From Anoplolepis gracilipes (taxonomy: Eukaryota > Arthropoda > Insecta > Hymenoptera > Formicidae), in the NCBI RefSeq assembly GCF_047496725.1, contig NW_027328669.1, forward strand, positions 1,638,501-1,702,500: a stretch of 64,000 nt of DNA, written 5' to 3'. The translations under genes were made by a program, and so were the position numbers. The notes below the pieces were generated by a model. That model did no database searches, was not told the DNA's origin, and saw only the letters and a list, made by a program, of their open reading frames with translations. Of this stretch, positions 56,701 through 64,000 are shown in pieces (position 1 is the first letter of the stretch; each line of letters begins with the position of its first letter).

Positions 56701-58330
56701 TTGTATGGATTAAACGGCAGCATTCTGAAATATTAAAATTAAATATATATTTCAAACTTTTATTATATATAAAAAATAATTACAAATACATATTGTAATT
56801 AATAAAATTGTTTTCTTATGATAATTATGTCATCTCTTACTTTCTTTTGTAAAAAATATAATAAGGCAAAATAAATTAAGATATTAAAACGAAATAATAA
56901 TTTTGTGTTTTGTGTATGTTGTGATGATAGGGAGACCACAATACAAAATATTGAAATAGATATTCTAAAATTTAAAGTAACCAGAAAATAATTTTATGGT
57001 TAATATAACTACTTACAAAAAAATTCATCGAATCAACAATCATAACATTTCATTGTTGTAAAAAAATGATTTTTTTATAAATACGGAATCACAGAATAAT
57101 ATGAGAAGTGACAAAAAATGAATAACGATAGCAGAATTAAATATGGCATATTTTTTTTGCATTGTTTTTTATTATTAATGTAATAAATTTTTTAAGATTA
57201 AAGTATTGATTTCTTTTTTAATATACATATATATATATAATTAGCAAGTGAATTTTTTCTCTATTTCATTTCGGTTTTCCGTACAATACTATGCTGCATT
57301 ATATATGTATAATAATAATCAGAGATGTAAAAAAAGCGTTAAGTGTATCTTTTTCTAAAAGTGTTTTTTACAAAATATTTATCGTCATAAAAAATCTTCA
57401 AAAATTCTCTTTACAAAAATTTAATTGCTATCAAAAAAATATACAAAACTGTTCTTTACAAGAAACATATATATGTATATAAAATTTAATCGTCATCAAA
57501 TATAACTTCACAAAAAATGGATTGCCAAATGCAAAATAAAAATATCTTCAAAACTGCTCTTTATAAAAAAATTAATTGTCATTAAATATAACTTTACGAC
57601 AAATTTATTGTCAGCAAATGCAAAATCAAAATATAAGCTTTACAAAAATATGTGAAATTCGTTTGAAAATATATAATCAAAGTATAATCAAAGATGTAAA
57701 GTAAAAAGAGTCGAAGATTCTAGTCTAAAAGTGTTCTTCACAAAAACTTAATCGCTAGCAAGAATAGTATTTTTAAAAATATTTTTTTCAAAAATTATGT
57801 AAACCTCTACACAATATAAAATTTTTGAGAAATATATTTAAAAAATATATAAATTAATGATATGAAACAGTACTGAAATAAAGTCATCAAATATCTTTAA
57901 AATTCTTTAAAACACAAAATTTATATTTAAAACATAAAATTGGAAACTTTTAAAGCAAAATAAATTCTTTACAAAAATTGCATTAAAAATATACATATGT
58001 TAATGACATTGACAATATATTGATGAAATTACAAAAGACTTTAAATGTGTTTACAAATGTGTTACACAAAAATTTAAACACTTTTATATAATAGAAATAA
58101 CATTCGAAAATATTAAAGTAACAGTGTCTAATAAAATATGAAAAACGTACAAGAAGAAAATATTCATTATTTAACTGTTATTTCTTTTTAATTTTGCTAG
58201 TGAGCACAAACCTTATAAAAAGATAAAATTCGGACATGACCGAAATGTCCGAAACCGGAATCACTTAACTGTTTACTGGGTATAAGATTACAATTATAAG
58301 AAAAATATTTTTATGTATCTATGAAAATTG
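56701..58330. other. Very AT-rich DNA with degenerate tandem words
   Basis: From about 57370 to 57960 the phrase TTTACAAAAATTTAATYGTCAT and TCTTCAAAA recur irregularly every 90-130 bp. No gene is recognised. The rest is simple AT-rich sequence. Confidence 0.4.
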
Positions 58331-58622
58331 TATATAACTAAATAAATAATTAAATTAAAAAATTAATATAAACAGTGTTAGTAATTCAAATGAGTTAGAT
58401 ATTTTTGTATTAATAAATTATTAGATATTGTTATTATTATTAGTATTATTTTTTAATTGTTAGTCTTTATATATTCATATTGTTAACGCAATTATGTATT
58501 TAAATATTTAAACATATAATTGATTTAATAATTATTGATTATTTTTATTATATAAATACTGAATTTTAATGGTCTTATAAATTCAAACGTATCTTATAAA
58601 TTGACGTAACACTTACGACTGA

Positions 58623-59280
58623 AAACAATTTGATAATATTTGACTGGTACCATAAACCTATCATAAACCTTTTCCGGTAGATACCTTAACTATTTCTCAC
58701 AACATCCTCTTCACCAAAAACGCGACACGATCATCGGACTAGTGGACAGAGCAATCTTCCTCTCACATCCCAGATACCATAACAAAAATTTAGACTTTAT
58801 CGTCAGAATTCTTCTGGACAATGGCTACCCAATTAAATTAATTTTTGATTTCATAAATCTACGTATTAAAACTATTACATACAAACAAAATTTCATTACT
58901 AACAAACCAAGAAAAAATCCAGTCTATTTAACGACTCCTTATTTACCAAGGGTTACGGAGAAATTCAGTAATATAACAAAAAATATGGATGTGAAGCTCT
59001 CGCATGTTAGTCTCAATAAAATGAATAAATTAATTAAAGCCCATAAAGATATCATTCCAACCGACTCAAAAACGAACGTTGTATACAAAATTAACTGTAA
59101 TAATTGTAACGCCTCATATATTGGTCAAACATCCCGAATGTTAAAAACTAGAATGTCCGAGCATAAACGTATCATATCAAAAGGAATATCAATACTAACT
59201 CGGTAATCACAAATCACGGACTTGAATATAATCATAACTTTGATTGGACGAACGTTAACGAAATACTTGATAGTAGTGTT
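58623..59280 (+). pseudogene. PLE 3' fragment with GIY-YIG endonuclease, copy 1
   Basis: Begins abruptly in a DWYHK-like RT-tail sequence (58640) and keeps the endonuclease: LDFIVRILLDNGYPI, TTPYLPRVTEKFSN, NVVYKINCNNCNASYIGQTSRML. The frame shifts at about 59198, and the recognisable continuation VITNHGLEYNHNFDW runs to about 59280, where it is cut by the GC-rich junction. Related to PLE1 but distinct. Confidence 0.72.
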
Positions 59281-59399
59281 ATAGTGAGGATTTTAAGCCA
59301 TGCAGCGCTGAGGGGGGTGCGGGGACGGGGGTATCTGAGAGGCGCGAGGGGTCTGTAAGGGAAAGGGGGGGGGGAAGGGTCCTACACACGTTCGAAAGT

Positions 59400-59850
59400 A
59401 GATGTTTATCTTTGCAGTTGATTTTATAGCCGGGGTATTTTAGAAGTCATAAAACTGTTTTTTTTTCTAGTTTTATGATCATTTTATGACCATTAGAATA
59501 TTATGAAAAAAGAGATTTTAAGCGCCGACGTTCGGCAGCTTTGTACCCTTGCGAAAAATCTCCCATAAAACTGGAGCAAAATATCTTCCATAATTTTTAG
59601 GGAAAGAACTGCAACTGCAAGATGTTTATCTTTGTAGTTTATTTATAGCCGGGGGACAGTTTAGAAACCATAAAAGTGTTTTTTTTTTCTTTTTTTTTTT
59701 CTAATTTTTTATGATCATTTTATGACCATTAGAATATTATGGAAAAAGAGATTTTAAGCGCCAACGTTCGGCAGCTTTGTACCCTCGCGGAAAATCTCCC
59801 ATAAAACTGGAGCGAAACATCTTCCATAAATTTTAAGGAAAGAATGCAAC
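59400..59850 (+). repeat. Array of ~240-bp units, about two copies
   Basis: Unit words: AGATGTTTATCTTTG, CAGTTGATTTTATAGCCGGGG-like, CATAAAA.TGTTTTTT, GATCATTTTATGACCATT, GAATATTATG, TTTTAAGCGCCRACGTTCGG, CAGCTTTGTACCCT, AAATCTCCCATAAAACTGGAG. Two units here, more in the second copy. Confidence 0.75.
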
Positions 59851-59947
59851 GCACCAGCGCCAACATTCGGCTGCTCGAATTTGAGAATCTGTCTCCGCGT
59901 TAAAACGTATTCAACAGTCGTCGAGTGTCTTTCGATTTAGTGCTAAA

Positions 59948-60376
59948 ATGAATATAGATGTGATTGTCATCGAAGACAATGAAGACAATGAAGATGTGGT
60001 TATCATCGACGACAGCGATGAAGAAGTGGAAATAGTGAATGACTCTGATTATGAGAGTGATCCGGAAGACTATTTGAATGAACAAATAGTGCCGTTAGTG
60101 CGTGAAGATTTACGAATTATAACTGAACGGCAGGAAATGTGTAACATCATATTTTATTACGAAGTAAAAAAGTATGACAACGACGAGGAAAATAGTGAAA
60201 AATTTTGTTCAGGATGTTTCATTGAAGTTCAAGATTCATATACACAAGGTAAAATTGTGTATAAACATGAAACTGGACAATTTATTTATCACGGTTGGAA
60301 CTCATGTAATAATTGTGGACACTCACTGTGCCAAGTAATAGCATGTAGTGTGTGTCGTTTTTGTGCGCAGCAATAA
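59948..60376 (+). CDS. Small acidic protein with paired CxxC motifs, copy 1 (unknown function)
   Basis: 142 residues, uninterrupted. Residues 1-45 are dominated by Asp, Glu, Val and Ile (for example IDDSDEEVEIVNDSD). The C-terminal half has FCSGC, then WNSCNNCGHSLC and CSVCRFC, a set of CxxC pairs that could bind zinc like a ribbon or treble-clef fold. The 124-residue protein at 63096-63470 has the same plan (acidic start, three CxxC pairs, CxxC near the end), so they are probably paralogues. The start ATG at 59948 follows GCTAAA. No known family is recognised. The setting after a repeat array and beside a virus-like gene suggests an element-encoded protein. Confidence 0.6.
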   Translation: MNIDVIVIEDNEDNEDVVIIDDSDEEVEIVNDSDYESDPEDYLNEQIVPLVREDLRIITERQEMCNIIFYYEVKKYDNDEENSEKFCSGCFIEVQDSYTQGKIVYKHETGQFIYHGWNSCNNCGHSLCQVIACSVCRFCAQQ

Positions 60377-60415
60377 ACTTTTGTAGACATTTGCTAGGAC
60401 TAAGTGCTGTGAAAA

Positions 60416-60712
60416 ATGGTGACCGAAAAACTATTAAATCCGGTGGTAGAGTTTCAACGAAATCGCGAACTTGACATAAAAAATTCCTCAACAGTGATCT
60501 TTAAACTACAAAGTTATATATGGACGAATGAAAACAACAGACTAAGGGGAAAGTCTTGCGAGAATTGCTGTTTACCAGGCGGAAATCGGCAAGCATGTCC
60601 TGAGCAGTTACAAGAAATCCATCGGGAAATCCGTCAACATATCGATAACATGTTGTATCTACAACATGTCATCGACAATGATCCAGATTCTGATACTGAT
60701 TCTGATCAGTAA
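60416..60712 (+). CDS. Small protein with one CxxC, downstream of copy-1 acidic gene (unknown function)
   Basis: 98 residues, starting ATG 39 bp after the previous stop. It has a Lys/Asn-rich start, CENCCLPGGNRQAC in the middle, then a helix-like QLQEIHREIRQHIDNMLYLQHVI and an acidic DPDSDTDSDQ tail. A GTAAGT donor sits just after the stop (about 60716) and a T-rich tract plus CAG at 60786-60788, so the 3' end may be spliced. In copy 2 this position is taken by the longer reading frame at 63482, with no clear residue-level match. Function unknown. Confidence 0.45.
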   Translation: MVTEKLLNPVVEFQRNRELDIKNSSTVIFKLQSYIWTNENNRLRGKSCENCCLPGGNRQACPEQLQEIHREIRQHIDNMLYLQHVIDNDPDSDTDSDQ

Positions 60713-60788
60713 TTGTAAGTAATTCTTGATGTGTAAGATTCTTTCTCAAATTATGAAAATATTAATAAATTTTTTTTTCTGTTATGCA

Positions 60789-60890
60789 GGAGCCCTGCCT
60801 GGACGCCACTACCACCGCCCGGTCATCCCCTCCAGTGTCTCGCAGCAGCAGTCGTCGTCGTGCCGTACCCCTCGACCATCGGCGTGCAAT
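60789..60890 (+). other. Candidate 3' exon with Ser/Arg-rich coding
   Basis: After TTTTTTTTCTGTTATGCAG comes a GC-rich 100-bp stretch that could encode DATTTARSSPPVSRSSSRRR-like sequence, unlike the AT-rich surroundings. If joined to the donor at 60716 it lies after a stop codon, so it would be untranslated in that transcript. It may instead be part of an unrelated gene. Confidence 0.25.
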
Positions 60891-60930
60891 CTTTTATATA
60901 TTTTTTTATATCTTTTTCTTTTTATTTTTA

Positions 60931-60934
60931 AATT

Positions 60935-60967
<33 letters not shown>

Positions 60968-61041
60968 GCACACGCGCCCACGCACACACGCACGCACGCA
61001 CGCACGCACGCACGCGCACACGCGCACACGCGCACACGCAT
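60931..61041. repeat. (CA)n / (GCAC)n microsatellite
   Basis: A run of CA changing to CGCA and GCACAC units. Long Thr/His- and Cys/Val-rich frames on both strands across it are artefacts. Confidence 0.85.
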
Positions 61042-61047
61042 ATATTA

Positions 61048-62600
61048 ATATAACTAAATAAATAATTAAATTAAAAAATTAATATAAACAGTGTTAGTAA
61101 TTCAAATGAGTTAGATATTTTTGTATTAATAAATTATTAGATATTGTTATTATTATTAGTATTATTTTTTAATTGTTAGTCTTTATATATTCATATTGTT
61201 AACGCAATTATGTATTTAAATATTTAAACATATAATTGATTTAATAATTATTGATTATTTTTATTATATAAATACTGAATTTTAATGGTCTTATAAATTC
61301 AAACGTATCTTATAAATTGACGTAACACTTACGACTGAAAACAATTTGATAATATTTGACTGGTACCATAAACCTATCATAAACCTTTTCCGGTAGATAC
61401 CTTAACTATTTCTCACAACATCCTCTTCACCAAAAACGCGACACGATCATCGGACTAGTGGACAGAGCAATCTTCCTCTCACATCCCAGATACCATAACA
61501 AAAATTTAGACTTTATCGTCAGAATTCTTCTGGACAATGGCTACCCAATTAAATTAATTTTTGATTTCATAAATCTACGTATTAAAACTATTACATACAA
61601 ACAAAATTTCATTACTAACAAACCAAGAAAAAATCCAGTCTATTTAACGACTCCTTATTTACCAGGGGTTACGGAGAAATTCAGTAATATAACAAAAAAT
61701 ATGGATGTGAAGCTCTCGCATGTTAGTCTCAATAAAATGAATAAATTAATTAAAGCCCATAAAGATATCATTCCAACCGACTCAAAAACGAACGTTGTAT
61801 ACAAAATTAACTGTAATAATTGTAACGCCTCATATATTGGTCAAACATCCCGAATGTTAAAAACTAGAATGTCCGAGCATAAACGTATCATATCAAAAGG
61901 AATATCAATACTAACTCGGTAATCACAAATCACGGACTTGAATATAATCATAACTTTGATTGGACGAACGTTAACGAAATACTTGATAGTAGTGTTATAG
62001 TGAGGATTCTAAGCCATGCAGCGCTGAGGGGGGTGCGGGGACGGGGGTATCTGAGAGGCGCGAGGGGTCTGTTAGGGAAAGGGGGGGGAAGGGTCCTACA
62101 CACGTTCGAAAGTAGATGTTTATCTTTGCAGTTGATTTTATAGCCGGGGTATTTTAGAAGTCATAAAACTGTTTTTTTTTCTAGTTTTATGATCATTTTA
62201 TGACCATTAGAATATTATGAAAAAAGAGATTTTAAGCGCCGACGTTCGGCAGCTTTGTACCCTTGCGGAAAATCTCCCATAAAACTGGAGCAAAATATCT
62301 TCCATAATTTTTAGGGAAAGAACTGCAACTGCAAGATGTTTATCTTTGTAGTTTATTTACAGCCGGGGGACATTTTAGAAACCATAAAAGTGTTTTTTTT
62401 CTTTTTTTTTATGATCATTTCATGACCATTGGAATATTATGAAAAAAAGAGATTTTAAGCGCCGACGTTCGGCAGCTTTGTACCCTTGCGGAAAATCTCC
62501 CATAAAACTGGAGCAAAATATCTTCCATAATTTTTAGGGAAAGAACTGCAACTGCAAGATGTTTATCTTTGTAGTTTATTTATAGCCGGGGAACATTTTA
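61048..62600 (+). repeat. Direct repeat, copy 2
   Basis: Begins ATATAACTAAATAAATAATT exactly after the microsatellite and follows copy 1 at an offset of 2,716 bp, with very few substitutions up to the GC-rich junction. The high identity points to a recent duplication. Confidence 0.85.
61340..61996 (+). pseudogene. PLE 3' fragment with GIY-YIG endonuclease, copy 2
   Basis: Same as the fragment at 58623-59280, including the frameshift after GISILTR and the cut at the GC-rich junction. It differs by an R-to-G change in TPYLPGVTEK. Both copies therefore descend from one already broken fragment. Confidence 0.75.
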
Positions 62601-62830
62601 GAAACCATAAAAGTGTTTTTTTTCTTTTTTTTTCTAATTTTTTATCATCATTTTATGACCATTAGAATATTATGGAAAAAGAGATTTTAAGCGCCGACGT
62701 TCGGCAGCTTTGTATCCTTGCGGAAAATCTCCCATAAAACTGGAGCAAAATATCTTTCATAATTTTTAGGGAAAGAATGCAACGCATCAGCGCCATTATG
62801 GAAAAAAAAAAGATTTTAATCGCCGGGGGA
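62115..62830 (+). repeat. Array of ~235-bp units, about three full copies plus a partial one
   Basis: AAGCGCCGACGTTCGGCAGC occurs near 62236, 62459 and 62691, with AAATCTCCCATAAAACTGGAG after each, plus a shortened unit ending AATCGCCGGGGGACATTTTAG near 62830. The array is longer than in copy 1, showing unequal exchange or expansion. Confidence 0.75.
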
Positions 62831-63095
62831 CATTTTAGAAGCCATAAAAGTCGTGGGAAAATAATAGAAATTTTGGCCGACGCTGCGACGAACATGTCGG
62901 AACGTTTTTATAGATGCAAAAGCGTTGACGTTTGGTAGGATGTGTTAAGACAGCATTAGGCGAAATATAAGAAGAATGAGAGCCCCGTCAAACCATAGTA
63001 CGATTTGAAAGGGCATAGAGGAAGCTGTGGAAAAAAAACAAATTTGAGTGGTTACTGTCAGGCATTAGAATTGTTAGTGACACAATAGTGAATAA

Positions 63096-63470
63096 ATGGA
63101 AAATATTAATTTCGAAGCGATAATAGACGAGTCGTCAGACGAAGAGCATGCGTTGTCGGACGATAGTAATTATATTAGTTATTGTAGTAATACCGATTTT
63201 GACGACAACGTAGTAGAAGATGAACAACTCCGTGCGCAAAATCAACGTAAGATTTGCGCCATACACTTTTATTATTCAACGGGTGGTGCTCTAGCTCTCT
63301 GTGCTTCGTGTATGGACACCTTTCGAGATGACATCGGATTAATATACGAAATACGGAGACATAAAGTTACATCGCCCGATGAGGTGGATATGCGATGGTG
63401 CAGTAGCTGTCAAATTTTATTACATATAATAATGTCGCGTAATATGTGTTATGTTTGCACACAAAAATAG
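63096..63470 (+). CDS. Small acidic protein with paired CxxC motifs, copy 2 (unknown function)
   Basis: 124 residues, uninterrupted. Residues 1-45 are acidic (DESSDEEHALSDDS, then DFDDNVVEDE). The rest has a KICAIHFYYS stretch, CASC, RWCSSC and CYVC before the end. The 59948-60376 protein has the equivalent MCNIIFYYEV, FCSGC, SCNNC and a final CSVC pair, supporting a common origin despite heavy divergence. The TAG at 63468-63470 is only 11 bp before the next ATG, a spacing typical of compact viral or transposon gene blocks. Function unknown. Confidence 0.6.
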   Translation: MENINFEAIIDESSDEEHALSDDSNYISYCSNTDFDDNVVEDEQLRAQNQRKICAIHFYYSTGGALALCASCMDTFRDDIGLIYEIRRHKVTSPDEVDMRWCSSCQILLHIIMSRNMCYVCTQK

Positions 63471-63481
63471 AGAGAGAAAAA

Positions 63482-64000
63482 ATGGAAAACGTGCAGCAGA
63501 AAGAACGCGACTTGTTGGAGCGTTCCCACCAAGTCACCACATTGGGTGATTATTTTGGATGGCTGCAGCATTGCGAGGAGTTTATTGAAGAGCTTGAAGA
63601 ACGCAGCCGTGTCAAGCGTCCGCGACTCTCAATCGGAAATAGACAATCTTTGGTGACAAGAATTGCGCGACTCGAGGGTGCAAAAACTCGATTGCAGAGA
63701 CAGTTTATACCCAGTGGTGGTGATTATAGTAGTGAAAATAACTCGGAGAGACTCATATGGCGAGAGATTGATACGGCGTTTGAGAGCCGCATCTTGACTG
63801 GTGCGGTTATAAATTATAATCACATCGAACCTCGTCAATTTTTGGAAGATGCGAGTGACATTGTGCTCGAGCACGTGCGAGACGTTATGCAAAAACATAA
63901 CAGTGTGAAAGTGAATACAGTGTTTAACGGCGAGTTTGTGGCGGGCGATAAGCATGCCAATAAATCAATCAATACGAGAAACTGTGAACTCTTACATACA
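63482..64000 (+). CDS. Start of a large reading frame running off the window; virus-like or Polinton-like element protein
   Basis: ATG at 63482 opens 173 codons without a stop to the window end, on the strand and in the spacing expected after the small acidic gene. The start MENVQQKERDLLERSHQV is charged and likely helical. Next come a basic RVKRPRLS patch, a helix REIDTAFESRILTGAVINYN, then FLEDASDIVLEHVRDVMQKH and KVNTVFNGEFVAG. From memory, this last region (gapped, near codons 100-160) occurs in large insect proteins that continue into a family-B DNA polymerase, as in Polinton-like or related endogenous viral elements. The polymerase itself is beyond the window. The intact frame contrasts with the broken relics elsewhere. 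Confidence 0.55.
   Translation, partial: MENVQQKERDLLERSHQVTTLGDYFGWLQHCEEFIEELEERSRVKRPRLSIGNRQSLVTRIARLEGAKTRLQRQFIPSGGDYSSENNSERLIWREIDTAFESRILTGAVINYNHIEPRQFLEDASDIVLEHVRDVMQKHNSVKVNTVFNGEFVAGDKHANKSINTRNCELLHT

Larger units (their letters stand above)
58332..59860 (+). repeat. Direct repeat, copy 1 (PLE fragment, GC-rich junction, repeat array)
   Basis: Nearly identical to the segment starting at 61048. Matched positions such as 58338/61054, 58742/61458 and 59281/61997 keep a constant offset of 2,716 bp. The order is AT-rich lead, PLE endonuclease fragment, a GC-rich block AGGGGGGTGCGGGGACGGGG, and an array of roughly 230-240-bp units. After the array the two copies diverge into different but related genes. 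Confidence 0.85.

Noticed and set aside
60726..61061. Thr/His-rich and Cys/Val-rich frames over the microsatellite
   Set aside because: Artefacts of the (CA)n and (GCAC)n tract on both strands.
58332..62600. Reading the direct repeats as LTRs of a retrotransposon
   Set aside because: They contain a broken PLE gene and a tandem array, lack a primer site and do not have TG...CA ends. A segmental duplication fits better.
59400..62830. CRISPR-like array
   Set aside because: Units are about 235 bp without short regular spacers, in a clearly eukaryotic context.
62689..62895. Minus-strand frame across the repeat array
   Set aside because: Runs over tandem units; no independent support.

Overview
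The window is eukaryotic, AT-rich and almost entirely made of transposable-element remains. An arthropod, most likely a hymenopteran insect and plausibly an ant, is suggested by a gustatory-receptor gene of the insect 7tm_7 type and by the mix of R1, RTE, BEL/Pao, Penelope-like, mariner/Tc1, P-like, Transib-like and pogo-like relics. This is inference from family resemblance; no species marker was seen. The gustatory-receptor gene (6631-8032, minus) is the only host-type gene I can support. A decayed copy of its first exon lies at 27.4-28.2 kb.

Layout, 0-20 kb. A 1,930-bp solo LTR with a 4-bp target duplication (893-2822). A MITE (3711-4048) and two tRNA-like tandem units (4867-5075). The receptor gene. 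A hAT-type MITE with an imperfect 8-bp duplication (9375-10018). A large palindromic Penelope-like element (PLE1, 11605-16340), a gutted mariner (16345-17147) and PLE2 (17367-20241).

Layout, 20-34 kb. A Tc1-like pseudogene (20753-21850), then PLE3 (21875-26709). PLE3's left arm is split by a long-TIR element with a 9-bp duplication (21994-23800), which itself holds a TA-flanked MITE (22449-23335). Then the receptor pseudogene, a PLE-type foldback (29126-29849), a second long-TIR element (30621-31648) and a non-autonomous Helitron (32662-33789).

Layout, 34-58 kb. A broken BEL/Pao retrotransposon with both LTRs and a tRNA-Tyr primer site (34755-40748), a hAT transposase relic (40987-43230), a spliced gag-like fragment (43651-44045), a foldback MITE (44258-44684) and an RTE LINE (45440-47950). 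Next comes a P-element-like copy with a THAP fragment, inverted ends and a perfect 8-bp duplication (48416-49646). It is followed by a Transib/RAG1-core-like transposase relic (50440-52176), an R1 LINE (52940-54430) and a pogo-like relic (55140-56700).

Layout, 58-64 kb. Two direct copies, offset by exactly 2,716 bp, each join the same frameshifted PLE endonuclease fragment to a GC-rich junction and an array of roughly 230-240-bp repeats. Each is followed by a small acidic protein gene with paired CxxC motifs. The second copy also carries an intact 173-codon reading frame that runs off the window. It resembles proteins seen next to a family-B DNA polymerase in insect virus-like or Polinton-like elements (from memory, unverified). 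This is the least explained and most interesting part of the window.

Nearly all coding relics carry stops or frameshifts. Exceptions are the receptor exons and the small genes at the right end, whose open frames may mean recent arrival or retained function.
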